Positions 18,090 through 27,302 of a stretch of 64,000 bases of DNA are shown here, piece after piece. Each line of letters begins with the position of its first letter. Positions within the stretch are counted from its first letter, which is position 1. Source of the stretch: Pedobacter polaris (GTDB lineage: Bacteria > Bacteroidota > Bacteroidia > Sphingobacteriales > Sphingobacteriaceae). The notes beneath the pieces were generated by a model. That model saw only the letters and a list, made by a program, of their open reading frames with translations. It had not been told where the DNA came from and made no database searches. Made by a program: the position numbers and the translations under genes. The stretch is taken from contig NZ_SWBR01000001.1 in assembly GCF_005116505.1 (NCBI RefSeq), positions 1,178,001-1,242,000 on the forward strand, read 5' to 3'.

Positions 18090-19076
18090 ATGAAGATACT
18101 TTATGCTATTCAAGGTACAGGAAATGGTCATATCAGCAGAGCAAGAGAAATTGTTCCGCTGCTACAGCAATATGGCGATCTGGATATCCTAATTTCCGGA
18201 ACTCAAGCCGATGTAAAACTTACACAAGAAATAAAATATCAATTACATGGTTTTAGTTTTGTATTTGGTAAAAAAGGTGGAGTAGATCATTATAAAACTT
18301 GGGCCAATATGAACCTTCCTAGATTTAGGAAAGACATGAAAGTAGTTCCATTAAAAGAGTATAACCTAATCATTAACGATTTTGAACCTGTTACTGCCTG
18401 GGCTTGTAGAAGTCAAGGTTTAGAAAGTGTTTCGTTAAGCCATCAAGCGTCTTTTAAATCAAAAAAAGTCCCCCGCCCAAGAACAATAGATTGGGGAAAA
18501 CTTATTTTAAGTCATTACGCGCCTACTACACATCATGTTGGTTTTCACTTCGAAAAATATGATGATTTTATTTATACACCTGTAATTAGAGGTGAAATAA
18601 GAAAACTAACACCCACTAATTTAGGTCATTATACAGTTTATCTTCCAGCAATAGACGATAAGCTCTTGGTTAAGGTTTTACAACAAATTCCTAACATAAG
18701 ATGGGAGGTTTTCTCTAAACATACTCGTTCAAGTTACAGGGTAGCTAATGTTTTTGTAGAACCCGTAAATAATGAAAAATTTAACATTAGCATGGCTAGT
18801 TGTGAGGGTTTGTTTACTGGTGGTGGTTTTGAAGGCCCGGCAGAAGCATTGTATCTTGGCAAGAAATTACTTGTTGCCCCCATGCGCTTCCAGTATGAGC
18901 AACAATGTAATGCTTATGCACTAAAGCAGCTAGGGCTTCCGGTTGTTTGGGGTAGCAATAAAAATTGGCTGCCCATTTTAAAAGAATTTGTGGCTAATCC
19001 CCAAGAACATCAATTTAATTTTCCTGATGAAACTGCAATGATTATCGATGACGTAGTGAAAAAATATGCTAAGTGA
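18090..19076 (+). CDS. Glycosyltransferase (MurG/UGT-like GT-B fold)
   Basis: A 328-residue protein starting 'MKILYAIQGTGNGHISRA', the glycine-rich N-terminal loop of GT-B enzymes of the MurG/UDP-glucuronosyltransferase group. 'MASCEGLFTGGGFEGPAEAL' is the conserved donor-binding block near residue 245. I chose the ATG at 18090; an in-frame GTG two codons earlier (18084) is less likely. It follows the LpxH-like gene by 115 bp with a 12-bp inverted repeat between. A role in glycolipid or envelope glycan synthesis is plausible; donor and acceptor are unknown. Confidence 0.75.
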   Translation: MKILYAIQGTGNGHISRAREIVPLLQQYGDLDILISGTQADVKLTQEIKYQLHGFSFVFGKKGGVDHYKTWANMNLPRFRKDMKVVPLKEYNLIINDFEPVTAWACRSQGLESVSLSHQASFKSKKVPRPRTIDWGKLILSHYAPTTHHVGFHFEKYDDFIYTPVIRGEIRKLTPTNLGHYTVYLPAIDDKLLVKVLQQIPNIRWEVFSKHTRSSYRVANVFVEPVNNEKFNISMASCEGLFTGGGFEGPAEALYLGKKLLVAPMRFQYEQQCNAYALKQLGLPVVWGSNKNWLPILKEFVANPQEHQFNFPDETAMIIDDVVKKYAK

Positions 19077-19094
19077 TTGCTTAGTAAGTGCGGA

Positions 19095-19230
19095 ACGTCC
19101 TTCCCACGCAGGTGGGAATCTTAAAGCGATTGCAAGGTGCAGAAGTTACTAGATGATAAATTGCATTAAGATGCCCAGTCAAGCTGAGCATGACGACCCT
19201 TCTCTATACTACACGTCATTCCCACTCAGG
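19095..19230 (+). repeat. Cluster of GTCATTCCCAC-type dispersed repeats
   Basis: Two related copies are seen. The first (19095-19128) carries the hairpin TTCCCAC-GCAG-GTGGGAA (19101-19118). The second (19214-19235) reads CGTCATTCCCACTCAGG. Between them lies 'AGTCAAGCTGAGCATGACG'. These are typical of palindromic intergenic repeats in Pedobacter-like genomes. The whole 203-bp gap between the GT gene and the DUF6427-like gene is made of such DNA, apart from the promoter-like 'TTTACTTTGCCC' just before the ATG. Confidence 0.6.
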
Positions 19231-19279
19231 TGTGGTTAAATTAGAGATAATTTTCTTTACTTTGCCCTAGCAAAAAGGC

Positions 19280-20260
19280 ATGATTAATCAATTTCGAAAT
19301 TTAAACCCAGTTAACCTTGTCATATTGGCCGCATATACAATTTTTATGCGCCTTGCCATTTTCATTAACTTACCAGATCAATTAAATTTCGAATTTTTAG
19401 AGCCCTATGCTAAGCTCCTAGTTCAAATACCTTTAGAAAACTCTTTTTCTATTACCGCAAACTTGTTTTTAGCTGCGGTGATTACGTTTGTACAAGCTAT
19501 TCTATTTAATAGAATTGTAAATAACCATGGTTTATTAGCAAAACCTAGTTATCTGTCAGCCTTACTTTACATTACAGGGGCAAGTTTGTTTACTCAGTTT
19601 TTAATTTTAAGTCCACCATTAATCTGTAATTTTTTGCTGATATGGATAATGGATAAATTTTTAAAAATAGGTAAAACACCAAATGCAATGATGACCATGT
19701 TTGATATTGGAATGATCATCGCCCTTGGTACATTAATTTATTTCCCATTTATTGTGTTATTAGCAATGCTCTGGCTTAGTTTATTGCTATATCGTTCATT
19801 TAGTTGGAGAGAATGGATTGCAGGAATCATTGGCTTTTTAACCATATTTTTCTTTATCGCTGTTTTTTATTATTGGAATGATAATATTACGCAGTTTTAT
19901 AGAATATGGAGGCCTTTGGTAAATAAATTCCCATCTAATCTAAAAATAAATTTCAACGATTATTTAGTGCTCATGCCTGTAAGTGTAATTATAATTTTGG
20001 CAACATTACAGCTAAGAGAGAACTTTTTCAGAAGTTTTATCAGCACAAGGAAAGCATTTCAGATGCTATTCTTTATGTTCATTATTGCAATTATAAGTTT
20101 TTACACCAAGCCAGATTTTAGGGTATATCATTTTTTATTGAGCGTGCCGCCTGGAGCCGTACTGTTAGCCTACTATTTTTCTAATGCAAAAAAGCGATGG
20201 TTTTACGAATCGTTATTTGCAGTATTAGTACTTAGCATTCAGTATTTTTTGTTTGTTTAA
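19280..20260 (+). CDS. DUF6427-like polytopic membrane protein
   Basis: A 326-residue integral membrane protein with about eight to ten hydrophobic helices spread over its length. The segment 'LSALLYITGASLFTQF', the following 'SPPLICNFLLIWIMDKFLK' and 'MFDIGMIIALGTLIYFPFI' resemble the DUF6427 family of Bacteroidota. It has no enzymatic signature I can point to. It lies upstream of coaX, 98 bp before its chosen start. The family name is given from recall and moderate; the membrane topology is clear. Confidence 0.6.
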   Translation: MINQFRNLNPVNLVILAAYTIFMRLAIFINLPDQLNFEFLEPYAKLLVQIPLENSFSITANLFLAAVITFVQAILFNRIVNNHGLLAKPSYLSALLYITGASLFTQFLILSPPLICNFLLIWIMDKFLKIGKTPNAMMTMFDIGMIIALGTLIYFPFIVLLAMLWLSLLLYRSFSWREWIAGIIGFLTIFFFIAVFYYWNDNITQFYRIWRPLVNKFPSNLKINFNDYLVLMPVSVIIILATLQLRENFFRSFISTRKAFQMLFFMFIIAIISFYTKPDFRVYHFLLSVPPGAVLLAYYFSNAKKRWFYESLFAVLVLSIQYFLFV

Positions 20261-20303
20261 CCTTTTTTAACAATTTGATACCTTGAAACTTGCTAAAGAT
20301 TAA

Positions 20304-20311
20304 TAGCTTTG
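20304..20311 (+). promoter_or_regulatory. Bacteroidota promoter (-7 TAGCTTTG, weak -33 TTG) for coaX
   Basis: TAGCTTTG is a perfect -7 match 47 bp before the coaX ATG at 20359. A CTTG at 20282-20285 lies 18 bp upstream, close to the usual -33 spacing. This would drive coaX and the two genes behind it. Confidence 0.5.
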
Positions 20312-20358
20312 TGCCGTAAAGTTTGGTGTTTGCTTATGGCTTTGCTTTAACAGTGTTA

Positions 20359-21093
20359 ATGTATAATCTGGTAATTGATATAGGGAATACTAATAGTAAA
20401 CTAGCAGTTTTTAATAAAAAAGAGCTGGTTTATTATGAGCGATTAAAAGAGCTAAACGAGGATATTTTAGCACAAATAATTGAAAAGTACCAAATAAAAA
20501 ATGCTACGGTTTCAAGTGTAAATGAGAATAGCGAAAAACTGAGTAATTTTTTAAAACAATCAGTTAACTACATTCCCTTCACCACACAAATTGCAGCAGG
20601 AATAAAAAACAATTATCAAACATTAGCCACTTTAGGGTTAGATAGATGGGCAAAAGTAATAGCCGCAAGTTGTTTATATCAGAACAACAACTGTTTGATG
20701 ATAGATGCTGGAACATGTATAACTTATGATGTACTTACAGCGAAGAACGAATACTTTGGAGGAAGTATAAGCTTAGGAATTAACATGCGCTTTGAAGCAC
20801 TAAACCATTATACTGGAAGATTACCTCTTGTAAAGTGGGATAAAGATAACGATGTTCCTGAAGGAACAAATACAGAAAATGCCATTAGAAATGGAGTTTT
20901 ACAAGGAGTTTTGAATGAAGTTGAAGGTTTTATAGCCTTGGAAAACAATAGAAACAAGGCCCTAAAAATAATAATTACAGGCGGTGATGCAGATTTTTTG
21001 AACAAACAATTAAAAAACAGCATCTTTGCCACCCAAATTATACATGAACCATATTTGGTTTTAAAAGGATTAAATGAAGTTATTACATTATAA
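20359..21093 (+). CDS. coaX: Type III pantothenate kinase
   Basis: A 244-residue cytosolic ASKHA-fold kinase that phosphorylates pantothenate in the first step of coenzyme A synthesis. The start at 20359 places 'VIDIGNTNSK' (phosphate-1 loop) at residues 5-14, as in CoaX. 'LGLDRWAKVIAA' and 'MIDAGTCITYDV' are the next hallmark blocks, and 'GGSISLGINMRFEAL' follows. An upstream TTG at 20323 would only add an unlikely extension. Length is normal. It lies 1 bp before the barrel-protein start, which suggests translational coupling. Confidence 0.95.
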   Translation: MYNLVIDIGNTNSKLAVFNKKELVYYERLKELNEDILAQIIEKYQIKNATVSSVNENSEKLSNFLKQSVNYIPFTTQIAAGIKNNYQTLATLGLDRWAKVIAASCLYQNNNCLMIDAGTCITYDVLTAKNEYFGGSISLGINMRFEALNHYTGRLPLVKWDKDNDVPEGTNTENAIRNGVLQGVLNEVEGFIALENNRNKALKIIITGGDADFLNKQLKNSIFATQIIHEPYLVLKGLNEVITL

Positions 21094-21094
21094 T

Positions 21095-22405
21095 ATGTAC
21101 AATAAATTAAAATACACATTTGCAGTTTGCCTATTATTAACAAGCGTTATTGCAAATGCTCAGGTTACTATACAATCTCCATACTCTAAATTTGGGGTTG
21201 GAAACATCAAAGGCTCATTGTTGCCTCAATATAGAGCAATGGGTGGTATTTCTACTGCAGTATACAGACCTGGATTTTTTAACAATATCAATATGCAAAA
21301 CCCTGCTTCTTATGCAGGTATTACCGCAACCACATTAGATATTGGTTTAACTGGTAGTCGTACAGAATTAAAAAACAGTAGTCAAACAGAAAATAGCTTT
21401 AATGCTAGTTTAAGCCATGTTGCTTTTGCATTTCCATTGTCAACTAAATCTGCATTAAGTTTTGGTATTTTACCTTATTCACAATTGGGTTACGATTTTA
21501 AGAACACTGTAAAAATTGGTACAACAGCTGCCAATACCAAAACAGTTGATTATAAATATACGGGCGAAGGTGGTTTAACCAAAGCTTATTTAGGTTATGG
21601 TGTTCAGTTCGGCGACCATTTTAGAGTAGGTGCAAATGTTGAATATTTATTCGGAAACCTTTCTGAAAATCGATCTACAGAATATGTTAACGAGCCTGGA
21701 GCAATTAATTCTCGTATGCAATCTAAAAATAGCATTGGCGGTGTTGGTTTTTCTTACGGTGCACAATATGACATTAGATTAGATAATAAAACATCATTGG
21801 TGTTTGGATATTCAGGCTCTGCTTCATCTAAACTAAACTCTGAAAAGAGCCAAGTGGTTACGCAATACTTTAATGATGCAGAAGGTAATGAAGATGAAGC
21901 TTTTGATACTTTATTATTAGTTCAAAATGCACCTACAAATTTGAAATTACCTTTGGTACATAACTTTGGGATTAGCTTGCAAAGAGATAACAAATGGTTA
22001 ATCGGAGCAGATTATAGAATGGGCAAATGGTCTGGTCTTACAATAGATAACGTTAACCAAGGTTTGCAAGATACTTATGGTGTTTCAGTGGGTGGTCAGT
22101 ATACACCAGATGTTACAGCAATTAATGGTTATTTTAAAAGAGTAGATTATAGATTAGGATTTTCTTATGATAAATCATATATCCAAATGAGCAACCAGGA
22201 TGTTAAGCAAACTGCAATTACACTTGGTTTAGGGTTGCCATTATCTACACTCTCTAGAGGCTCCTTTTATAAAATGAACCTAACTGCAGAACTTGGTAAA
22301 AGAGGAACGGTTAGTAATGGGTTATTACAAGAGAAATATATCAACATCCATTTAGGCTTTACGCTTAATGACAGCTCTTGGTTCCGTAGATTTAAATTCG
22401 ATTAA
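21095..22405 (+). CDS. Outer-membrane beta-barrel protein
   Basis: A 436-residue protein with a signal peptide ending near 'LLLTSVIANAQ'. The mature protein begins 'SPYSKFGVGNIKGS' and then 'RAMGGISTAVYRPGFFNNI', a pattern shared with FadL- and PorV-like barrels of Bacteroidota, followed by alternating beta-strand sequence to the C-terminus. An in-frame ATG at 21074 overlaps coaX and would spoil the signal peptide, so I chose 21095. It ends overlapping lptC by one base (TAATG). Its position next to lptC hints at an envelope role; ligand and partners are unknown. Confidence 0.7.
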   Translation: MYNKLKYTFAVCLLLTSVIANAQVTIQSPYSKFGVGNIKGSLLPQYRAMGGISTAVYRPGFFNNINMQNPASYAGITATTLDIGLTGSRTELKNSSQTENSFNASLSHVAFAFPLSTKSALSFGILPYSQLGYDFKNTVKIGTTAANTKTVDYKYTGEGGLTKAYLGYGVQFGDHFRVGANVEYLFGNLSENRSTEYVNEPGAINSRMQSKNSIGGVGFSYGAQYDIRLDNKTSLVFGYSGSASSKLNSEKSQVVTQYFNDAEGNEDEAFDTLLLVQNAPTNLKLPLVHNFGISLQRDNKWLIGADYRMGKWSGLTIDNVNQGLQDTYGVSVGGQYTPDVTAINGYFKRVDYRLGFSYDKSYIQMSNQDVKQTAITLGLGLPLSTLSRGSFYKMNLTAELGKRGTVSNGLLQEKYINIHLGFTLNDSSWFRRFKFD

Positions 22406-22980
22406 TGAAAACGTCGGGTTTTAAATCTGGCATTTTATTTATCTTAATGCTGCAATTGTTAATGTATTCATCTTGTACTGATGATGATTTAAAGAATACA
22501 GCCACAATTTCTTCCAAAAAAATAACTTTAAGCAAAGACAGATCGTACGGTGTAGATGTTACCTACAGTGACTCTGCTCATGTTAAGGCTATAGGTTTTG
22601 CTCCAGTACTTGATAAAGTAACCCCATCTGTTGGTGCCATCTACAATGAAATGCCTAAAGGAGTTAAGATTGAGTTTTTTGATGAATTTATGAAAAAGAC
22701 AGGGACAATTACCTCCAACTATGCCATCCAAAAGACAACAGAAAAAATTACCATCTTTAGAAAGAACGTAGTTGTGGTTAATGATAAAATAACCTTTACC
22801 ACTGAAGAATTAACATGGGACGAAAATAAAAAAATGTATTTTTCTCCTTATGGAACTGTTACAACTAAGGATGGTGATGTAATTACCGGAACAGAATTCT
22901 ATGCACCACAAGACTTTAGTACTTATAAAATAATTCAGGCTGCAGGAACTACATCAATAAAAGGTGATTTAACACAATAA
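22405..22980 (+). CDS. lptC: LPS export periplasmic protein LptC
   Basis: A 191-residue lipoprotein (lipobox ending at Cys24, 'LLMYSSCTDD'). LptC-type features are the opening repeated beta-strand text 'VTYSDSAHVKAIGFAP', 'MPKGVKIEFFDE' and 'TSNYAIQKTTEKITIFRKNV', ending with 'FYAPQDFSTYKI'. LptC forms part of the bridge that carries LPS from the LptBFG transporter towards LptA. The Bacteroidota form is a lipoprotein and does not use a transmembrane helix, as here. It overlaps the barrel gene by one base and precedes the PpiD-like gene by 127 bp. Confidence 0.88.
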   Translation: MKTSGFKSGILFILMLQLLMYSSCTDDDLKNTATISSKKITLSKDRSYGVDVTYSDSAHVKAIGFAPVLDKVTPSVGAIYNEMPKGVKIEFFDEFMKKTGTITSNYAIQKTTEKITIFRKNVVVVNDKITFTTEELTWDENKKMYFSPYGTVTTKDGDVITGTEFYAPQDFSTYKIIQAAGTTSIKGDLTQ

Positions 22981-23107
22981 ATAAACAATTTTCAAAGCGC
23001 TATCTACTTAATTTTCATGGTAGATATCAAATTCAATTTAATGTTTCCATATTAATTGCAAATTTGTATCTTGCGCCCTCTTAAAAAAATAAAAAATAAG
23101 AAATAAT

Positions 23108-25204
23108 ATGGGAGTAATGACGTTCATGCGTACCAAGATGGGATATTTTCTAGTAGGAGGTATTGCAGTGGTATTAGCATTATTTGTTTTAGAGCCTCTG
23201 CTTCAGCAAGGTACCGCTATTTTCGGTTCTTCAAGAAATGTGGTAGGTGCTGTAGATGGGGAAGAAATTAAATACGATGAGTTTAATCCAAAAGTAGAAC
23301 AAAGTGTTGCGCAATTTAAGCAACAATATGGTGGTAATGTAAATTCCCAAATGCAAGCTATGGCTATGGATAATGCATGGCAAGCAGAAATTGGTGCTAT
23401 TCTTTTAAATAAAGAATATACACGTTTAGGTTTAACAGTTTCTGGAGATGAGCTTTTTGATCTTTTACAAGGTAAAAACCCAAGTCCACTTATTGTACAA
23501 TACTTTGGTAATCAACAAACAGGACAAGTAGATAGAGCTGCAGTTTTAACCTCTTTAAAAGCACAAGCGAAAGATGTTAAATTAAAACAACAATGGGATT
23601 TATTGCAAGCTGAAATTGAAAAACAAGCTTTGCAACAAAAATATGCTAATCTTATTCGTAATTCCGTTTATGTAACTTCTTTAGAAGCTAATGATGAGTA
23701 TATGAACCGTAATAAGTTAGCTAACTTTAAATATGTTAGTTTAGATTATAGTTCAATCTTAGATAAAGATGTAAAAATTACCGATGCTGATTATCAAGCA
23801 TATTATGACGCTAATAAAAAACGTTTTGATAATCCAACTGAGACTAGAAATTTTGAGTACGTTAATTTTAGCATTCAGCCAACATCTGCTGACACGCTAG
23901 CTGTAAAAGCTCAAATAGAAAAATTAGCAGCAGATTTTAGAACTACACCTAATGATTCTTTGTTTGCAGCAAATAACTCTGATGTTAAAGTTCCTTTTAC
24001 TTACATCTCTAAGGGAAAATTAGCTCCAGCTGTAGATTCAGTTATCTTTAATTATCCTGCAGGAAGTTTTTACGGACCAGTATTCTCTGGTAATTCTTAC
24101 AAGTTGATTAAGGTTATTGCTAGTAGATTCTCTCCAGACTCGGTAAAAGCAAGTCATATCTTAATCGACCCAAGTAAAATAGGTGGTGAAGTGAATGCAC
24201 TTAAACTAGCAGACTCTTTAAAATCATTGATACAAAATGGAAGTAGCATTGCAGAATTAGCAGCAAAATACAGCGTAGATGGTTCAAAAGATAAAGGTGG
24301 TGATTTAGGTACTTTTGCACGTGGAGCAATGGTTCCAGAATTTGAAAATGCAGCTTTTGATGGTAACACTGGAGATATAAAGGTAGTGAAATCACAATTT
24401 GGTATTCATGTACTTAAAATTGACAAGCAAATTGGTTCATCTAAAGTTGCTAAATTAGCTTACATAGAGAAAAACTTACTTCCAAGTTCTAAAACTAGAG
24501 ACGTAGCTTATAAAAAAGCTTCTGCATTTTTAAACGAAGTAAAAAGTAATACTTTTAGTTCTTTAGCTCAAAAACATGGTTATACTGTTGGCGTTGCTGA
24601 AAAAGTTACACCAACTCAAGGTTTTGCACCAGGCTTAGACAGTCCACGTCCATTAATTAAGGATGCTTATGCAGCAGAAAAAGGCGATGTGCTATCTCAA
24701 GTGTATACAATGGACAATGGTTACGTTGTAGCGCATTTAACAGAGGTTCAACCGAAAGGACAATTGGCATTAGAAGATGTTAAAAAACAAATTCAACCAA
24801 TGGTGATGAATGCAGTTAAAGCTAAATTGCTAACTGAGAAGTTAAATAAAGCTTTATCAGGTACTAGTAGCATTGATGCTGTTGCACAAAAAATTGGTAA
24901 AACTGTTACTCCTGTTCAAAATATGGTATTCTCAAACCCAATTATTCCGGGCCAAGCGCAAGAGAATAAAGTGGTAGGTGCTGTATTTGGCTCACAAGTT
25001 GGTAAATTATCTAAACCAGTTGAAGGAGACAAAGGTGTATATGTATTTACTGTAGATGGGTTTACAAACCCAGCCCCGATTGGCAATACATTTAAACAAA
25101 AAGAAACTATGATTTTGGGTGTTACCCAACGTTCTCTAGGAGCTGCTTTCCAAGCGTTACAAGAGAAAAGCGATATAAAAGACAATAGGGTGAAATTCTA
25201 TTAA
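23108..25204 (+). CDS. PpiD/SurA-type membrane-anchored peptidylprolyl isomerase
   Basis: A 698-residue periplasmic folding factor. One N-terminal membrane helix ('GYFLVGGIAVVLALFVLEP', about residues 12-32) anchors a SurA_N-like chaperone part with 'VVGAVDGEEIKYDEF'. A parvulin domain begins near residue 345 ('VKASHILIDPSKIGG') and includes 'YSVDGSKDKGGDLGTF' and 'PEFENAAFDGNTGDI'. The C-terminal third is another chaperone-like region. Architecture and length match PpiD-like proteins of Bacteroidota. It acts on outer-membrane or secreted proteins. It is followed by a strong terminator. Confidence 0.93.
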   Translation: MGVMTFMRTKMGYFLVGGIAVVLALFVLEPLLQQGTAIFGSSRNVVGAVDGEEIKYDEFNPKVEQSVAQFKQQYGGNVNSQMQAMAMDNAWQAEIGAILLNKEYTRLGLTVSGDELFDLLQGKNPSPLIVQYFGNQQTGQVDRAAVLTSLKAQAKDVKLKQQWDLLQAEIEKQALQQKYANLIRNSVYVTSLEANDEYMNRNKLANFKYVSLDYSSILDKDVKITDADYQAYYDANKKRFDNPTETRNFEYVNFSIQPTSADTLAVKAQIEKLAADFRTTPNDSLFAANNSDVKVPFTYISKGKLAPAVDSVIFNYPAGSFYGPVFSGNSYKLIKVIASRFSPDSVKASHILIDPSKIGGEVNALKLADSLKSLIQNGSSIAELAAKYSVDGSKDKGGDLGTFARGAMVPEFENAAFDGNTGDIKVVKSQFGIHVLKIDKQIGSSKVAKLAYIEKNLLPSSKTRDVAYKKASAFLNEVKSNTFSSLAQKHGYTVGVAEKVTPTQGFAPGLDSPRPLIKDAYAAEKGDVLSQVYTMDNGYVVAHLTEVQPKGQLALEDVKKQIQPMVMNAVKAKLLTEKLNKALSGTSSIDAVAQKIGKTVTPVQNMVFSNPIIPGQAQENKVVGAVFGSQVGKLSKPVEGDKGVYVFTVDGFTNPAPIGNTFKQKETMILGVTQRSLGAAFQALQEKSDIKDNRVKFY

Positions 25205-25224
25205 TCTTATTTACGTAATTTTGT

Positions 25225-25258
25225 AACCGTTCCGAGTAACTCGGAACGGTTTTTTTAT
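25225..25258 (+). terminator. Rho-independent terminator after the PpiD-like gene
   Basis: A 12-bp perfect stem (25225-25236 with 25240-25251) around a TAA loop and a run of T. It lies 20 bp past the stop and only 10 bp before the DUF2480 start. Confidence 0.92.
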
Positions 25259-25268
25259 TTTTAGAGAT

Positions 25269-25784
25269 ATGGAAATTCAAGAGAATATTGTTAACAAAGT
25301 AGCGAGCAGTGGGTTAGTAACCTTAAACTTGGAAGAATATTTCCATAAAGGAGAACGCTTAGTGTATGATATTAAAGACAATCTATTTCATGGCTTAATA
25401 TTAAAAGAGCAAGATTTTAGGACATTTATTAAAGAACACAATTGGGAGCAATATGCTGGTAAGAACGTAGCAATCACTTGCAGTGCAGATGCCATTGTGC
25501 CAACATGGGCTTATATGCTTTTGGCAAATAAAATGAAGCCTTTTGCTCATGAAATTGTATTTGGTAGCTTAGAAACCCTAGAAACTGTATTATACACAAA
25601 AGCATTAGCTAAGATTAATGTAAGTGAATTTGCTGGAGAAAGAGTAGTGATTAAAGGCTGTGCTGATTTAGATGTTCCAGTTTCTGCTTATGTAGAAATT
25701 ACAGCATTACTCACGCCAGTAGTAAAAAGTATCATGTACGGGGAGCCATGTTCTACAGTTCCTATTTACAAAAGGAAGGACTAA
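25269..25784 (+). CDS. DUF2480-family protein
   Basis: A 171-residue soluble protein. 'LVTLNLEEYF', 'GERLVYDIKDNLFHGLILKE' and 'IVPTWAYMLLANKM' are typical of the Bacteroidota-specific DUF2480 family; 'VVIKGCADLDVPVSAYVEI' is its conserved C-terminal block. Two Cys (in 'VAITCSADA' and 'VIKGCADL') are placed alike in the two halves, hinting at an internal duplication. The function is unknown. The start lies only 10 bp after the terminator of the preceding gene, so it either has a promoter inside that hairpin region or depends on read-through. Confidence 0.85.
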   Translation: MEIQENIVNKVASSGLVTLNLEEYFHKGERLVYDIKDNLFHGLILKEQDFRTFIKEHNWEQYAGKNVAITCSADAIVPTWAYMLLANKMKPFAHEIVFGSLETLETVLYTKALAKINVSEFAGERVVIKGCADLDVPVSAYVEITALLTPVVKSIMYGEPCSTVPIYKRKD

Positions 25785-25875
25785 CAATTTTGGATTGCTT
25801 TTTGTTTGCACAATAATAGTGCTTTTTTAAACTGTTGATAATTTAGCACCAACACACAACAAGCAAAACACACAA

Positions 25876-26646
25876 ATGAAAAAGATAATCCTATTATTCA
25901 TCTTAGCATTATTCGGCCTGCCGACAATTGCTCAACAACTTCCTCTTAAAAAAGAGCCTATCTTTCAAGAAGGAGAAGTATTACAATATAAATTAAAATA
26001 CGGGTTCATTACTGCAGCAGAAGCTACTATAAAAGTAATGGCTAGCGATTTAAAGTTTGATAACAAACCAACCTATAGGTTGGTTGTAGATGCACAGACT
26101 TCTGGTACTTTTGATATTTTCTATAAAATTAGAGATCACTATGATTCGTACATCGATAAAACTGATTTAACGCCTTATTTCTATCAAGAAAATATTCGAG
26201 AAGCAAGCTATAGACGTACTGATAAAGCAAGATTTTATCAAGATTCAAAGAAAGTAGTAGCTAATAGGGGAACCTTTTCTACACCTACCACACAAACATT
26301 CGATCTTGTTTCAGCCTATTATTTTTCGAGGAGCTTGGATATTTCTAAATTAAAAATAGGTGATGAATTTAAGCTGAACTATTTTTTAGGAGATGAAATT
26401 TCACAATTAGAGATTGCTTATATAGGTAAGGAAACCATAAAAACGAAACTAGGAAACATTCGCTGTTTAAAATTTAGTCCTTCTATTAAACCAGGGCGTA
26501 TTTTTAAAAAGGACAGTAAATTGTATCTTTGGATCACCGATGATGGAAATAGAGTTCCGGTAAAGGCTGAAGTTGAAATTTTGGTTGGATCAGTTACATT
26601 AGAAATTAAATCTGCAGAGGGATTAAGATATCCTATAGGAAAATAG
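25876..26646 (+). CDS. DUF3108-family periplasmic protein
   Basis: A 256-residue protein with a signal peptide ending near 'LFGLPTIAQQ'. The mature part begins 'FQEGEVLQYKLKYGFI', then 'AEATIKVMASD' and 'DIFYKIRDHYDSYIDKTDL', the characteristic opening of DUF3108. The rest is beta-rich, with 'FKLNYFLGDEISQLEI' and 'LYLWITDDGNRVPVKAEV'. Proteins of this family are exported and of unknown function; the beta-strand text 'RVPVKAEVEI' is reminiscent of lipocalin-like folds, which is only an impression. It precedes the DUF3109 gene by 36 bp on the same strand. Confidence 0.85.
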   Translation: MKKIILLFILALFGLPTIAQQLPLKKEPIFQEGEVLQYKLKYGFITAAEATIKVMASDLKFDNKPTYRLVVDAQTSGTFDIFYKIRDHYDSYIDKTDLTPYFYQENIREASYRRTDKARFYQDSKKVVANRGTFSTPTTQTFDLVSAYYFSRSLDISKLKIGDEFKLNYFLGDEISQLEIAYIGKETIKTKLGNIRCLKFSPSIKPGRIFKKDSKLYLWITDDGNRVPVKAEVEILVGSVTLEIKSAEGLRYPIGK

Positions 26647-26682
26647 GTTGGTGTTAAGACAGCACTTACAAATAACGCATAA

Positions 26683-27240
26683 ATGATAGAAGTACAGGGA
26701 GCCTTAGTTCATGAGGATGTAATAAGCGAAAACTTTGTTTGTAATTTGAATAAGTGTAAAGGTATATGTTGCATTGAAGGTGATGCAGGTGCCCCTTTAG
26801 AAGTAGCAGAAACAGCAATTTTAGCAGAAATTTACCCTAAAATCAAACATTTATTAGCACCAAAAGGCATTCAGGCAATTGAAGAGCAAGGCACTTCAGT
26901 ACTAGATGATGATGGTGATTTAACGACACCTTGTGTAGATAAAAATAAGGAATGCGCCTATGTAACTTTCGAAAACGGCATAACTAAATGTGCAATTGAA
27001 AAGGCTTACGAGCAAGGCTTAGTAGACTGGAAAAAACCAATTTCATGTCACCTCTATCCAATTAGAATTACTAAATACCCCGAGTTTGATGTTTTAAATT
27101 ACGACAGATGGCACATATGCCGTGATGCCTGTACTTTCGGCAGAGAATTAAAAGTTCCAGTTTATCAATTCTTAAAAGAACCATTAATTAGAAAGTATGG
27201 GTTAGATTGGTATACTGAATTAGAGAATTCAGTAAAATAA
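26683..27240 (+). CDS. DUF3109-family cysteine-rich protein
   Basis: A 185-residue cytosolic protein of the DUF3109 family. Cys residues are clustered in 'NLNKCKGICCIEGDAGAPL' and recur in 'TPCVDKNKECAYV', 'ITKCAIE', 'ISCHLYPIRI' and 'HICRDACTFG'. This pattern suggests a metal- or Fe-S-binding protein similar to the YkgJ zinc/iron-chelating domain. The biochemical role is not established. It ends 62 bp before rfbA, the first gene of the polysaccharide locus, from which it is separated by a probable promoter. Confidence 0.88.
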   Translation: MIEVQGALVHEDVISENFVCNLNKCKGICCIEGDAGAPLEVAETAILAEIYPKIKHLLAPKGIQAIEEQGTSVLDDDGDLTTPCVDKNKECAYVTFENGITKCAIEKAYEQGLVDWKKPISCHLYPIRITKYPEFDVLNYDRWHICRDACTFGRELKVPVYQFLKEPLIRKYGLDWYTELENSVK

Positions 27241-27242
27241 AT

Positions 27243-27250
27243 TACTTTTG
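27243..27250 (+). promoter_or_regulatory. Bacteroidota -7 element (TACTTTTG) upstream of rfbA
   Basis: A perfect TAnnTTTG octamer 53 bp before the rfbA ATG and just past the DUF3109 stop. No -33 element is evident. It may open the surface-polysaccharide locus. Confidence 0.45.
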
Positions 27251-27302
27251 TCAGCAGTGCTTCAAAAATTGCAATAATAATTTCAAATCTTATTTATAGC
27301 TA

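Noticed and set aside
18084..18092. GTG start for the glycosyltransferase after the LpxH-like gene
   Set aside because: The ATG at 18090 gives the usual family start, and the GTG adds only two residues.
24154..24395. Two minus-strand frames inside the PpiD-like gene
   Set aside because: Both are antisense to the parvulin domain, overlap each other in different frames and have low-complexity composition.
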